The translations under genes were made by a program, and so were the position numbers. 64,000 nucleotides of DNA from Nocardia jejuensis NBRC 103114 (GTDB taxonomy: Bacteria > Actinomycetota > Actinomycetes > Mycobacteriales > Mycobacteriaceae): contig NZ_BDBU01000005.1 in assembly GCF_001613145.1 (NCBI RefSeq), positions 275,183 to 339,182 of the forward strand, given 5' to 3'. The notes beneath the pieces were generated by a model, which saw only the letters and a program-made list of their open reading frames with translations, made no database searches and was not told the DNA's origin. Below are positions 44,978 through 57,020 of the stretch, piece after piece (the stretch's first letter is position 1; each line of letters starts with the position of its first letter).

Positions 44978-44997
44978 CTGATGGCAATTGACATCAG
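44978..44997. promoter_or_regulatory. 20-bp near-perfect palindrome upstream of the aldehyde dehydrogenase
   Basis: CTGATG-G-CAATTG-A-CATCAG: symmetric except at one base pair on each side of the central CAATTG. It lies between the divergent SRAP and aldehyde dehydrogenase genes. A dimeric repressor site is likely; the regulator is not nearby. Confidence 0.55.
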
Positions 44998-45054
44998 TTC
45001 AAGGGTGTGAGACGTTCCTCCTATCAACCTCTCATCAAGGGATCGCCGCCAATC

Positions 45055-46563
45055 ATGACTGCCACCGACACCGCTCCCCTCGATCAGGCCGAGTCGCTGA
45101 CCTCGGTCAACCCAGCCACCGGCGAGACGCTCGCCACCTATCGGATCGACAACGAGGACGCGGTGCGCGCCGCCGTCGCCAAGGCCCGCATCGCCGCCGC
45201 CACCTGGGGCGCGCTCACCTTCGCCGAGCGCAAGAAGCATCTGCTGCGCTGGGGCAGCAAGCTCGTGGAGAAGTCCGACGCGCTGTGCGAGCTCATCCAC
45301 GCCGAGAACGGCAAGCCCAAGGACGACGCCTACCTGGAAATGATGCTCGCGCTCGAGCACATCAAGTGGGCGGCCTCGAACGCCGAGAAGGTGCTCAAGC
45401 CCAAGAAGGTCTCGCCCGGCGCGCTGATGTCCAACTTCGCCGCGCACCTCGAACAGCGCCCGCTGGGCGTCGTCGGCGTGATCGGGCCGTGGAACTACCC
45501 GGTCTACACGCCCAACGGCTCGCTCGCCTACGCCCTCGCCGCCGGTAATGCCGTGGTGTTCAAGCCGAGCGAATTCTCCACGGGCATCGGCAATTTCGTC
45601 GCCGCGGCGTTCGCCGAGGCGAACCCGGAACTGCCCGACGGGGTGTTCACCGTCATCAACGGCTACGGCGCGACCGGTGCGGCACTGGTCAAGGCGGGGG
45701 TCGACAAACTCGCCTTCACCGGATCCACCGCGACCGGCAAGAAGATCATGGCCTCCGCGGCCGACACCCTCACCCCGGTCCTGCTCGAGTGCGGCGGCAA
45801 GGACGCGGTCATCGTGGCCGCCGACGCCGACGTGAAGGCCGCCGCGGACGCGGTCGCCTGGGGCGCCACCTCCAACTCGGGCCAGACCTGCGCGGGCGTG
45901 GAGCGGGTGTACGTGGACAAGTCGATCGCCGACGAGTTCGTGGCCGAGGTGAAGCGAATCCTCACCGACATCAAGCCGGGCTCGGACGACAAGGCCTCCT
46001 ACGGCCCGATGACCATGCCCAGCCAGATCGACATCGTGCGCCGCCACATCGAGGACGCGATCAAGAACGGCGGCAAGGCCGTGCTGGGCGGGCCGGAGTC
46101 GATCAAGGGCCCGTACATCGAGCCGGTCATCCTGGTCGACACCGACGAGTCCTCGGACGCGGTGTGCGAGGAGACCTTCGGGCCGACCGTCACGATTCGC
46201 ACCGTGAACGGCGTCGACGAGGCCGTCGAGCTCACCAACAAGAGCAAGTACGGTCTCGGATCCGCGGTGTACTCGCGCAAACAGGGACTCGAGATCGCCC
46301 GCCGCCTCAATGTCGGCTGCACCTCGGTGAACTCGGTGCTCAGCTACGCGGCCATCTCCGGACTCCCGTTCGGCGGCACCGGAGATTCGGGCATCGGGCG
46401 CATCCACGGCGCACCGGGGCTGCTGGAGTTCTCGCGCCCGCATTCGATCGCGGTGCAGCGCTTCGCGATTCCGGGCATGGCACTGCTGTCGTACTCGCGC
46501 ACCGAGAGCACCATGAAGATGCTGCGCAAGATCGTGCCGTTCATCCACGGCCGCGCCAAGTAG
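45055..46563 (+). CDS. NAD(P)-dependent aldehyde dehydrogenase
   Basis: A 502-residue aldehyde dehydrogenase that oxidises an aldehyde to the acid. Catalytic residues are all present: N147 in PWNYP, E245 in LLECGGKDA and C279 in SGQTCAG; the coenzyme motif GSTATGKK precedes them. The C-terminal part (GIGRIHGAPGLLEFSRPHS) resembles the class 3-like/AlkH-type enzymes that act on medium- and long-chain aldehydes, with a slightly hydrophobic tail. ATG 45055 is chosen with AAGGGA upstream; an in-frame start at 45007 is possible. A single-gene unit under a palindrome. Substrate unknown. Confidence 0.93.
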   Translation: MTATDTAPLDQAESLTSVNPATGETLATYRIDNEDAVRAAVAKARIAAATWGALTFAERKKHLLRWGSKLVEKSDALCELIHAENGKPKDDAYLEMMLALEHIKWAASNAEKVLKPKKVSPGALMSNFAAHLEQRPLGVVGVIGPWNYPVYTPNGSLAYALAAGNAVVFKPSEFSTGIGNFVAAAFAEANPELPDGVFTVINGYGATGAALVKAGVDKLAFTGSTATGKKIMASAADTLTPVLLECGGKDAVIVAADADVKAAADAVAWGATSNSGQTCAGVERVYVDKSIADEFVAEVKRILTDIKPGSDDKASYGPMTMPSQIDIVRRHIEDAIKNGGKAVLGGPESIKGPYIEPVILVDTDESSDAVCEETFGPTVTIRTVNGVDEAVELTNKSKYGLGSAVYSRKQGLEIARRLNVGCTSVNSVLSYAAISGLPFGGTGDSGIGRIHGAPGLLEFSRPHSIAVQRFAIPGMALLSYSRTESTMKMLRKIVPFIHGRAK

Positions 46564-46770
46564 TTCACGAGGCGGGTGATCCGCCGACGCTCACCGCATG
46601 CCGGTCCCTCGGGGCCGGCATGCGGCGTCTCGGGCGAAGTCCCCGGCCGATCAGATGTCTCCTCGGCGTTCGGGGGTCGATGTTTCGGCGCCCGCGATCT
46701 CGGCGCCGAAGGGCAGCCGACGGTTCGCGCTGGACGTCAAGGATGCTTGGCCGCTCGGAGGTTCGGCGTT

Positions 46771-47067
46771 TCAGATGCTCGGCGGCAGCGTGGGCGGGGC
46801 GAAGAAGTCTTCGATCGGGGTCGGTCCGGTGTAGCGGCGGCACTTGCAGCTCGACCATTCCTTCATCCCGTAGCCGGTCTTGCGGAAGGTCTCACCATGG
46901 CACCGGCCGTTCTCGCGATCGTGCACGGCCAGGTCGTGGCCGCAACCGCACCGGGCGGTCTGCTGCCCGCCGGTCGGTTTGCGCGTGGGGCGGGAGCCGA
47001 ACCGGCCGAGCGCCCAGCCGCCCACGACGAGTCCGGCACCGATGGTGAGGCTGAGGGGATCGATCAC
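46771..47067 (-). CDS. Small membrane-anchored Cys/His-rich (probable zinc) protein
   Basis: A 98-residue protein. A short hydrophobic N-terminus (IDPLSLTIGAGLVVGGWALG) suggests a membrane anchor or re-entrant helix. The remainder has eight possible metal ligands: C40, C42, H44, H49, C56, H57, C74 and C76, in a pattern CxCxH...H...C...CxC followed by RRYTGP. A zinc-binding fold is likely. The GTG at 47067 is used; in-frame codons upstream enter the aroA promoter palindrome. I do not know the family's function. It is divergent from aroA. Confidence 0.65.
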   Translation of the reverse strand: MIDPLSLTIGAGLVVGGWALGRFGSRPTRKPTGGQQTARCGCGHDLAVHDRENGRCHGETFRKTGYGMKEWSSCKCRRYTGPTPIEDFFAPPTLPPSI

Positions 47068-47074
47068 GAGCCCA

Positions 47075-47098
47075 CTATACGTACCTATATACGTATAG
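47075..47098. promoter_or_regulatory. AT-rich palindrome between the zinc-protein gene and aroA
   Basis: CTATACGTA-N6-TACGTATAG, perfect 9-bp arms, in a GC-rich setting. It starts 7 bp from the GTG of the small zinc-protein gene and includes a TATA-like -10 for it. A repressor site covering the divergent promoters is likely. Confidence 0.65.
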
Positions 47099-47173
47099 GA
47101 CCAGACCGGTTCGTTGCATCGGAAATGGACACGGACCCCCGGAACGTGACGATCGTTTGGGAGGATGGACCTC

Positions 47174-48463
47174 GTGACTTTCTGGCCCGCGCCCCATGTC
47201 GAGATTCCCGTGCACGCGACAGTGACCCTGCCCGGGTCCAAATCCATCACCAACCGGGCCCTGATCCTCGCCGCCCTGGCAGATCAGCCGTCCACCCTCA
47301 CCGGCGCGCTGCGCAGCCGGGACACCGACCTCATGATCGCGGCACTGCAGGCGATGGGCGCGAGTATCGACGGCGACGGTGAGACTCTCGTCGTCACCCC
47401 GCCCGCCGAATTCGGCAGCGCCGTAGTCGATTGCGGGCTGGCGGGCACCGTCATGCGCTTTCTGCCCCCGGTCGCGGCGCTGGCCACCGGCGATGTCGCC
47501 TTCGACGGGGACGAGCAGGCCCGCACCCGGCCGCTGGGCATCATCCTCGACGCGCTGCGCACGCTGGGCGTCGACATCGACGGGGACACAATGCCTTTCG
47601 TCGTGCACGGCACCGGCCGGCTGCGCGGCGGGCCGGTCACCATCGACGCGTCCGGATCCTCGCAGTTCGTCTCGGGACTGCTGCTGTCGGCGGCGCGCTT
47701 CGAACAGGGCGTGACGGTGAACCACGACGGCGCCGCGCTGCCGTCCATGCCGCACATCGAGATGACCGTGCAGATGCTGCGCCAGGCCGATGTGCAGGTC
47801 GACGCGCCGAAGGATCCGCGCAAGGCGCAGACCTGGACGGTGTCGCCCGGACCCATCCGCGCGGTGGACTGGGAGATCGAACCGGATCTGTCCAATGCCA
47901 CCCCGTTCCTGGCCGCGGCCGCGATCACCGGTGGGGCGGTGAGCATTCCGCACTGGCCGCGCTACACCACCCAGCCCGGTGACGTGATCCGCGAGATCCT
48001 GGTGCGCATGGGCGCGGAGTGCCGCTTCAACGAGAACGTGCTGACCGTGCAGGGTCCGGACCGGCTGGCCGGGATCGATATCGACCTGCACGACGTGGGC
48101 GAATTGACCCCGACCGTGGCAGCGCTGGCGGCGCTGGCGGATTCGCCGTCGCGGCTGCGCGGTATCGCCCATCTGCGCGGACACGAGACCGACCGGTTGG
48201 CAGCATTGTCCACCGAGATCAACCGCCTCGGCGGCAAGGTCACCGAGGCCGAGGACGGGCTGATCATCGACCCGACCCCGCTGAGCGGCGGCCAGTGGCA
48301 CTCCTACGCCGACCACCGGATGGCCACCGCGGGCGCCATCATCGGGCTCGCCGTACCGGGCGTGAGCATCCAGGACATCGGCACCACCGCCAAGACCCTC
48401 CCGAATTTCGTTGCCCTGTGGGAGGAAATGCTCGGCGGAGCCGGCCCGGGGGCAGACCTCTGA
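47174..48463 (+). CDS. aroA: EPSP synthase AroA
   Basis: A 429-residue 3-phosphoshikimate 1-carboxyvinyltransferase, the sixth step of the shikimate pathway: shikimate-3-phosphate and PEP give EPSP. The substrate-binding motif [17 protein letters not shown] is near the N-terminus, followed by [12 protein letters not shown] and [12 protein letters not shown] (PEP-binding), [13 protein letters not shown] and, near the end, [15 protein letters not shown]. The sequence is of the class I type. GTG 47174 is preferred over ATG 47165 because GGGAGG abuts the latter and lies 9 nt from the former. The rsgA coding region overlaps its 3' end. Confidence 0.96.
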   Translation: MTFWPAPHVEIPVHATVTLPGSKSITNRALILAALADQPSTLTGALRSRDTDLMIAALQAMGASIDGDGETLVVTPPAEFGSAVVDCGLAGTVMRFLPPVAALATGDVAFDGDEQARTRPLGIILDALRTLGVDIDGDTMPFVVHGTGRLRGGPVTIDASGSSQFVSGLLLSAARFEQGVTVNHDGAALPSMPHIEMTVQMLRQADVQVDAPKDPRKAQTWTVSPGPIRAVDWEIEPDLSNATPFLAAAAITGGAVSIPHWPRYTTQPGDVIREILVRMGAECRFNENVLTVQGPDRLAGIDIDLHDVGELTPTVAALAALADSPSRLRGIAHLRGHETDRLAALSTEINRLGGKVTEAEDGLIIDPTPLSGGQWHSYADHRMATAGAIIGLAVPGVSIQDIGTTAKTLPNFVALWEEMLGGAGPGADL

Positions 48464-49473
48464 GGCGCCGCGAGTACGACGAGACCGACGTCCGGGTCCG
48501 CCCGGGCCGAAGTTCTCGACCCCGCACCAAGAATCGGCCCGAACACAAGGACGCCGAGGCGGCCATGGTCGTCGCGGTGGACCGGGGCCGCTGGGGCTGT
48601 GTGCTGGACAACGACCCCGAACAGCGGATCGTCGCCATGCGCGCCCGCGAACTCGGCCGCACCCCCATCGTGGTCGGCGACCAGGTGGATCTGGTCGGCG
48701 ACCTGTCCGGCAAACCCGATTCGCTGGCCCGCATCGTACGAGTCGGCGAACGGCGAACGGTGTTGCGCCGCACCGCCGATGACACCGATCCCTTCGAGCG
48801 GATCGTGGTCGCCAATGCCGAACAGCTGTTCATCGTGGTGGCGCTGGCGGATCCGCAGCCGCGCACCGGATTCGTGGAGCGCGCCATGGTCGCCGCGTAT
48901 GTCGGTGGGCTGCAACCGGTCCTGTGCCTGACCAAGCACGATCTGGCGGCCGAATCCGAATTCGCGGAAGCCTTCGAGGATTTGGACCTCACCATCGTCT
49001 ACGCGGGCATCGAGGATCCCGTCGAACCGGTGCTGGAGCTGCTCGACGGCCGCCTCACCGCCTTCATCGGCCACTCCGGCGTCGGCAAGTCCACCCTCGT
49101 GAATCGCCTTGTGCCCGATGCGGATCGGGCCGTCGGGGTGGTGTCCGGCGTCGGCAAGGGCCGGCACACCTCCACGCAGTCGGTGGCGCTGGCGCTGCCG
49201 AACGGCGGCTGGGTCGTCGACACCCCCGGTGTCCGCTCCTTCGGACTGGCACACATCACTCCGGACGATGTGATCAGCGCCTTCTCCGATCTGGCCGACG
49301 CCATCGAGGACTGCCCGCGCGGCTGCACCCACCTCGGCCCGCCCGCCGATCCCGAATGCGCCCTGGACGATCTCCCCGGCAAGGAACGCCGAGTCGCCGC
49401 CATCCGGCTGCTGCTCACCGCGATCAACACCAACGACCCCTGGTTCCGGGGCGGCCAGACCACGACCATCTGA
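48418..49473 (+). CDS. rsgA: Ribosome small-subunit GTPase RsgA
   Basis: A circularly permuted GTPase that checks late 30S assembly. An OB-fold precedes the GTPase: G4 TKHDL, G1 [10 protein letters not shown]2 region [11 protein letters not shown]3 DTPG, then a zinc-binding C-terminus (CPRGCTH...C). The first residues after [13 protein letters not shown] match the M. tuberculosis protein, whose start would coincide with a CTG at 48460. No ATG/GTG/TTG exists there, so either that CTG (GGGGG 7 nt upstream) or the in-frame GTG at 48418 inside aroA is used; the longer frame is given. Cotranscription with aroA is certain. Confidence 0.9.
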   Translation: MGGNARRSRPGGRPLRRREYDETDVRVRPGRSSRPRTKNRPEHKDAEAAMVVAVDRGRWGCVLDNDPEQRIVAMRARELGRTPIVVGDQVDLVGDLSGKPDSLARIVRVGERRTVLRRTADDTDPFERIVVANAEQLFIVVALADPQPRTGFVERAMVAAYVGGLQPVLCLTKHDLAAESEFAEAFEDLDLTIVYAGIEDPVEPVLELLDGRLTAFIGHSGVGKSTLVNRLVPDADRAVGVVSGVGKGRHTSTQSVALALPNGGWVVDTPGVRSFGLAHITPDDVISAFSDLADAIEDCPRGCTHLGPPADPECALDDLPGKERRVAAIRLLLTAINTNDPWFRGGQTTTI

Positions 49474-49625
49474 GTGCACGCCGGCGCTCTTCCCCGAGCA
49501 AGGCGGTCGATGCCACGACGGTGCGGCCCCGGTCACGCCCCCGCGTGACACGCCTTCGGCAAGTTCGTGGCAAAGCGGGGCGGCAAAGGGGTGCGGGCAT
49601 GGCCGGAACTCGCTAGCCTTCGCTG

Positions 49626-49943
49626 GTGCAAGACCATGAGCGTGATGATTTCCCACCGCTCCTCGACGATGCCCTGGGGCCCGGCGCCCCGGTGGTCCCC
49701 GAGGTGCGCATCGCCCGCAACGACGCGGCCGCCCCACTCCCGGCCTGCCTCCGCTGCGCCGAACCCGCCCCGCTCAACGTGCGGGCGGTCTGGCTCTCCG
49801 CGCGCGCGGTCATGAACGGTGACATCGACGTGGACAGCCACATCAGCGTGCACTCGTGTCGCGCGTGTACCGGCCTCGTGGTCGACATGATCCTGATCAA
49901 CCAGGACCCTCGCTTCCGCGGCGAATCGATCGGCCTGGACTGA
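49626..49943 (+). CDS. Small protein with two CxxC pairs, unknown function
   Basis: A 105-residue protein with an acidic N-terminus and a conserved-looking core. C41xxC44 (ACLRCAEP) and C78xxC81 (SCRACTG), with H72 and H76 between them, suggest a treble-clef or zinc-ribbon metal site. The core is rich in Val/Ala/Ile and ends INQDPRFRGE. The GTG at 49626 follows the rsgA stop by 152 bp. The function cannot be inferred beyond likely metal binding; a nucleic-acid or regulatory role is one option. Confidence 0.6.
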   Translation: MQDHERDDFPPLLDDALGPGAPVVPEVRIARNDAAAPLPACLRCAEPAPLNVRAVWLSARAVMNGDIDVDSHISVHSCRACTGLVVDMILINQDPRFRGESIGLD

Positions 49944-50154
49944 GCCGCCGCCCGGCAGCGACACCTCCGACGTCGCTCGACCACGACCGGGTCACCGGCG
50001 ATCACTCGCGACACACCTTGTCGCACAACCCGGATCGGCTCGTGCACAGGCGAATCGCCGGGCACGTGCACGGCCGGACCCGGTTCGTCGCGCGCACCAC
50101 GGCTGGACGACACGATCGTTCCGGACGATACTTCCGCGCCCTCCGAAAACGACT

Positions 50155-50182
50155 GTGCCCCGGGTCAATTCACCCGGGGCAC
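50155..50182 (-). terminator. Intrinsic terminator of secA
   Basis: An 11-bp stem GTGCCCCGGGT/ACCCGGGGCAC with a 6-nt loop lies 27 bp beyond the secA stop. On the minus strand it is followed by AGTCGTTTTCG. Confidence 0.8.
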
Positions 50183-50209
50183 GGTCGACCGTTCAGTGTG
50201 TCGCCGAAA

Positions 50210-53047
<2,838 letters not shown>

Positions 53048-53523
53048 GGTTGTTGTCAGTCCTCTGGTCGGTGTGATCGTTGGCCCCCACCACAGCAGGG
53101 AAACGTGCGCGCGGACGCGCAACCTTCAGCCATGGTAATCCGACGCCCATCGTAGGTGCTGAGGTGCACATGTGAGAGTTGGCCGAGCTTGTCCGGGCCC
53201 CGGATGGCGGCGGCTCCCGGCAGATAACTGCTAGTCAGCCAATCATTGTGCGTCCGAAGCTGTTTCGAGCCCCGCTGGCGTAGCATGTAGGGGATCCGGC
53301 GTGCGGAGGCTTGCGCCCGCACCCGGGCAGGGGGCGTCGAAAGACGCATGGACACGGGCAGCGGCGCCCGCTCGGAACCCGGCGAAACGCCGATTGCGAT
53401 AACTTGCGACATACCGGCGTGTGACGCCGAGATGCCGACGCCTCGGTGGGGATTCGATACGGGCAGATCCGTTACGGGCGCAGGCAGCGGCTGTTTTTAC
53501 GTGAGCAGGGAGTAGCGGGCAGC
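53048..53523. other. Divergent intergenic region between secA and the lipid cluster
   Basis: 476 bp that must hold the promoters of both secA (minus) and the WS/DGAT-like gene (plus). No gene is supported; one minus-strand open frame lacks any homology or ribosome site. I see no clear hexamer pair or palindrome. Confidence 0.5.
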
Positions 53524-54945
53524 GTGATCACGAGACTGACGCCGCAGGACCGGTCGTTCTACCGGCTCGAATCGAGCACCAACCCGATGCACATCGGATC
53601 CCTCGCCATCCTGCGTAATCGGGCGCCGGCCGGAAACTCCGGGCACGCACCGCTGGATTACGAGAGCCTGCTCACCCTGGTGGAATCGCGGCTGCCGCTG
53701 GTGCCGCTGTACCGCCGCAAGGTGCGGGAGATCCCGTTCGCGCTGGGCCGTCCGGTCTGGGTGGACGATGCCCACTTCGACATCACCTATCACATCCGGC
53801 GTTCCGCGCTGCCCGAACCGGGCACCGACGATCAACTGCTCGACCTGGTCGCGCGGCTGGCGTCCCGGCCGCTGGACCACACTCGCCCGCTGTGGGAGAT
53901 GTATCTGGTGGAGGGTCTGTCCGAGGGACGGATCGCGGTGTTCACCAAGACCCATTCGGCGCTGGTCGACGGTGATTCCGCCCTGGAGATCGGGCATGTG
54001 ATCCTGGACACCTCCCCCGCTCCGCGCGAGCTGGCCGACGACGCCTGGATCGCGCATCGCGAACCCGCCGACCTGGAACTGCTGATCGGCGGCCTGCTGC
54101 ATCTGGCCACCCAGCCGCGCGAGGCGCTCGAGGTGGCCCGCCATCACGGCGCGGAGGCGTTCGCCATGGTCGACGCCGCAGGCAAGGCGCTGCGCACACT
54201 CGCCTCCATGGTGCGCGCCGCGACGATCGGCGTGCCCGACAGTCCGCTCAATATCCACACCTCCCGCAATCGCCGGGTGGAGGTGGTGCGCACCGATCTC
54301 GAGGACTATCGCAAGATCCGCAAGCGCTTCGACTGCTCCATCAACGACGTGATCCTCGCGGTGATCACCGGCGCGCTGCGCAATTGGCTGCTCTCGCGCG
54401 GACAGGTGCTCACCGAGGCGGACACGCTGCGGGCGGTGGTGCCCATGTCGGTGTACGCCGACGGGCCGTCCGGCGAGCTGAAACCCGCGGGCGAGGTGAC
54501 CTCGCTCCTGGTGGATCTGCCGGTGGGCGAACCGAATCCGGTGATCCGGATGTCGCACATCACCCATGCCACCGAGGCGCATTCGCGGCAGGAACGCGGG
54601 GTGCGCGCCCGCACCCTCGTGCATATGGCCGGATTCGCACCGGCGAGCCTGCATGCGATGAGCGTGCGGTCTGCGAGTACCTTCGCAGAACACACGTTCA
54701 ATCTGGTGATCACCAATGCGCCGGGTCCGCAGCAGCCGATGTACATCGGCGGCGCGCGGATGCTGGAGATGTATCCGGTGTCGCCGTTGCTGCGCTTTCA
54801 AGCTCTGAGCATCGGGCTCACGTCCTACGACGGACGGGTGTTCTACGGACTCACGGCCGATCGCGACGCCATGGCCGATATCGCGGTGCTGACCGCATCG
54901 GTGCACGAGTCGATGGAGGAGATGCTCGGTGCCTGCGTCCAGTGA
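53524..54945 (+). CDS. WS/DGAT-like acyltransferase (Tgs3-type) with altered active site
   Basis: A 473-residue protein of the wax ester synthase/diacylglycerol acyltransferase family. Family landmarks are clear: FYRLESSTNPMHIGSLAIL, RLPLVPLYRRKVREIPF, RPLWEMYLVEG, CSINDVILAVITGALRNWL, and a PLN-like NAPGPQQPMYIGGARM near the end. The catalytic HHxxxDG appears as HSALVDG (H144, S145, D149), so the second, usually catalytic, histidine is serine. The protein may have little acyltransferase activity or another role. The GTG at 53524 is chosen. The next gene overlaps its 3' end by 17 bp; M. tuberculosis tgs3 (Rv3234c) lies in the corresponding cluster. Confidence 0.85.
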   Translation: MITRLTPQDRSFYRLESSTNPMHIGSLAILRNRAPAGNSGHAPLDYESLLTLVESRLPLVPLYRRKVREIPFALGRPVWVDDAHFDITYHIRRSALPEPGTDDQLLDLVARLASRPLDHTRPLWEMYLVEGLSEGRIAVFTKTHSALVDGDSALEIGHVILDTSPAPRELADDAWIAHREPADLELLIGGLLHLATQPREALEVARHHGAEAFAMVDAAGKALRTLASMVRAATIGVPDSPLNIHTSRNRRVEVVRTDLEDYRKIRKRFDCSINDVILAVITGALRNWLLSRGQVLTEADTLRAVVPMSVYADGPSGELKPAGEVTSLLVDLPVGEPNPVIRMSHITHATEAHSRQERGVRARTLVHMAGFAPASLHAMSVRSASTFAEHTFNLVITNAPGPQQPMYIGGARMLEMYPVSPLLRFQALSIGLTSYDGRVFYGLTADRDAMADIAVLTASVHESMEEMLGACVQ

Positions 54946-55543
54946 GTCGTCCCACGTATCGAAGAAGCTACGTGTCTACGTTCCGGCGACCGTCCCGATG
55001 CTGCGGGAACTGGTGGCGGACCGTGAGATCCGAGCCCTGAACGACACCGCCTTCGCGGTGACCCCCGCACTGCGCGAGTCGTACGCCTCCGGCGATGACG
55101 AGGAACTCGCCGAGGTCGCCATGGCCGAGGCCGCGCGCGCCTCGCTGCGCCTGCTGGCCGAGGAGGGCGCGCTCGAGGACAGCCGCGGCGCGGCGCCCGC
55201 CGACGACGCCGAGTCCGGTGGCGCCGAGTCCGGCGATGCCGAACCGCCGCGCGGGCCGATCTTCCGGCGGGCCGTCATCGCCGCCGACGTGGACGGCGCG
55301 GCCCTGCGCCCGGATCTGGACGATGCCGTGGTGCGGCTCTCGGGCCCGATCCCCTACGACAGCATCGCCTCGGTGCACGTGGATCTGGCCGAGGCCGAGT
55401 CCGAGGTGGCCAAGGCCGTGGACGTCATCGATGCCGCCGACATGGGCGATCCGGACGCCGAATTCGTGCTCGGCGACGCCGAGGATCACCAGCTCGCCTG
55501 GTATGCCGCGCAGGAGCTGCCGTTCCTGCTCGACCTGCTCTGA
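54929..55543 (+). CDS. Conserved Mycobacteriales protein (Rv3231c-like)
   Basis: A 204-residue protein overlapping the preceding gene by 17 bp. It starts with a short polar segment, then LRVYVPATVPMLRELVADREIRALNDTAFAVTP, an acidic Ala/Gly/Glu linker around residues 80-110, and IFRRAVIAADVDGAALRP, YDSIASVHVDLAEAE and HQLAWYAAQELPFLLDLL. No catalytic motif or membrane segment is visible. Position next to the desaturase reductase and the WS/DGAT gene matches the M. tuberculosis Rv3230c-Rv3234c group, so a role in lipid metabolism is likely but unspecified. Confidence 0.8.
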   Translation: MPASSESSHVSKKLRVYVPATVPMLRELVADREIRALNDTAFAVTPALRESYASGDDEELAEVAMAEAARASLRLLAEEGALEDSRGAAPADDAESGGAESGDAEPPRGPIFRRAVIAADVDGAALRPDLDDAVVRLSGPIPYDSIASVHVDLAEAESEVAKAVDVIDAADMGDPDAEFVLGDAEDHQLAWYAAQELPFLLDLL

Positions 55544-55605
55544 CCTGGTTTTACACTCGGTCTGCCGTCGAGCGACGAACGTCTCCCCGAGCAGCGCCGC
55601 CGCGC

Positions 55606-55625
55606 TAACCTACGATGCCGTAACC
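55606..55625 (+). promoter_or_regulatory. TAACC motif pair (15-bp spacing) upstream of the reductase gene
   Basis: CTAACCTACG (55605-55614) and CGTAACCTTG (55619-55628) place TAACC at 55606 and 55621, exactly 15 bp apart. The same element and spacing occur upstream of the second desaturase at 58563-58597. TTGACG at 55631 may be part of the promoter. A shared regulator is inferred. Confidence 0.55.
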
Positions 55626-55725
55626 TTGCCTTGACGGCCGTGCGTCACTCGAAAAGAGAACCACGGCGCCTACGCACGCATGTCGCGCTCCCCGCGCGCA
55701 GGACGATAGGAAAGCGTTCCGGATC

Positions 55726-56886
55726 ATGGCATCGAACAAGGCGGGTTTCTCGGTTCGGGGACTTCGCGAATGGCTGGAGTCACCGGTCGCCGACGGCGCG
55801 ACCGCGGGACGAACCCGGCTGAACACGCTTCGAGGCGCGGCCGCGCGGATCACCACTCCCCTGCTGCCGGACGATTATCTGCATCTGGTCAATCCACTGT
55901 GGTCGGCACGCGAACTGCGCGGCCGCATCGTGGAGGTGCGCAAGGAAACCGCCGATTCGGCCACCCTGGTGATCAAGCCGGGCTGGGGATTCGACTTCAA
56001 GTTCGAGCCCGGCCAGTACATCGGCATCGGCCTGCTGGTGGACGGCCGCTGGCACTGGCGCTCGTATTCGCTGACCTGCCCGCCGGATTGGAGCCACCCC
56101 GAGCATCGGGGCAAGCGGCTCATCTCCATCGCCGTGAAGGCGATGCCGGAGGGCTTCCTGTCCAGCCATATGGTGTCCGGCGTGCAGGCGGGCACCGTCG
56201 TGCGCCTGGCCGCGCCGCAGGGCGGATTCGTACTGCCGGAGCCGCCGCCGTCGAAGGTGCTGTTCCTGACCGCCGGTTCGGGCATCACTCCCGTGATGGC
56301 GATGCTGCGCACCATGGATCGGCGCGGCGTGGTTCCCGATGTCACGCACCTGCATTCGGCGCGCACGGCGGATGACGTCATGTTCGCCGCCGATCTGCGC
56401 GAATTGCACGACAAGCACCCGAGTTTCACCGCCGACCTGCATTTCACCGGCGAGCACGGCAAGTTCGCACTCGCCGATCTGGACGAGCGGGTCCCCGATT
56501 GGCGCGAACGCGAGACCTGGGCGTGTGGCCCGGCCGCCATGCTCGACGAGATCGAGAAGCATTGGGCCGCCGCGGGAATCGCCGACAAGGTGCACGTCGA
56601 GCGATTCGAGATCGAGCGTTCGGCTTCCGGTGAGGGTGGCACCGTCACCTTCGCCAAGGCCGGCCGCGTCGTCGAAGTGGACGGCGCCACCACGTTGTTG
56701 CAGGCCGGCGAGGGTGTCGGAGTGCAGATGCCGTTCGGTTGCCGGATGGGCATCTGCCAGACCTGCGTGGTGACCGTCACCGACGGCCACGTTCGCGACC
56801 TTCGTAACGGCACCGAACATCGTGCCGGTGACAAGGTGCAAACCTGCATTTCAGCCGCCGCCGGCGACTGCACACTGGATGTCTGA
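55726..56886 (+). CDS. Ferredoxin-type oxidoreductase, electron donor for acyl-CoA desaturase (Rv3230c-like)
   Basis: A 386-residue flavin/iron-sulfur reductase that passes electrons from NAD(P)H to a membrane desaturase. The FAD domain contains [11 protein letters not shown], the NAD(P) domain [17 protein letters not shown] and [11 protein letters not shown], and the C-terminal plant-type [2Fe-2S] domain has [11 protein letters not shown] plus the distal C in VQTCIS. Rv3230c with this architecture supports DesA3 in M. tuberculosis. The gene is separated from the first desaturase by 134 bp on the same strand, and TAACC motifs lie upstream. Confidence 0.93.
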   Translation: MASNKAGFSVRGLREWLESPVADGATAGRTRLNTLRGAAARITTPLLPDDYLHLVNPLWSARELRGRIVEVRKETADSATLVIKPGWGFDFKFEPGQYIGIGLLVDGRWHWRSYSLTCPPDWSHPEHRGKRLISIAVKAMPEGFLSSHMVSGVQAGTVVRLAAPQGGFVLPEPPPSKVLFLTAGSGITPVMAMLRTMDRRGVVPDVTHLHSARTADDVMFAADLRELHDKHPSFTADLHFTGEHGKFALADLDERVPDWRERETWACGPAAMLDEIEKHWAAAGIADKVHVERFEIERSASGEGGTVTFAKAGRVVEVDGATTLLQAGEGVGVQMPFGCRMGICQTCVVTVTDGHVRDLRNGTEHRAGDKVQTCISAAAGDCTLDV

Positions 56887-56922
56887 CGCGACACCGGGTC
56901 ACCCCTCGAGCGCCCGGATTCG

Positions 56923-56935
56923 CTACCCTCGGTAG
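56923..56935 (+). promoter_or_regulatory. Palindrome upstream of the first desaturase gene
   Basis: CTACC-CTC-GGTAG: 5-bp arms around 3 bp, the same geometry as CCGTA-ACC-TACGG upstream of the second desaturase, with different arm sequence. It lies 86 bp before the GTG start. Confidence 0.4.
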
Positions 56936-57020
56936 TAATCGAGCCCGACCGTCGCCCCATTCAGGGCCGGCGAATCCGCCGCAGCGGTGCGAGGCAGATA
57001 AAACCACGGAAGGATCGCCG

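Noticed and set aside
53056..53412. Minus-strand 118-codon open frame between secA and the WS/DGAT gene
   Set aside because: No ribosome site, no recognisable domain, and it occupies the expected promoter region.
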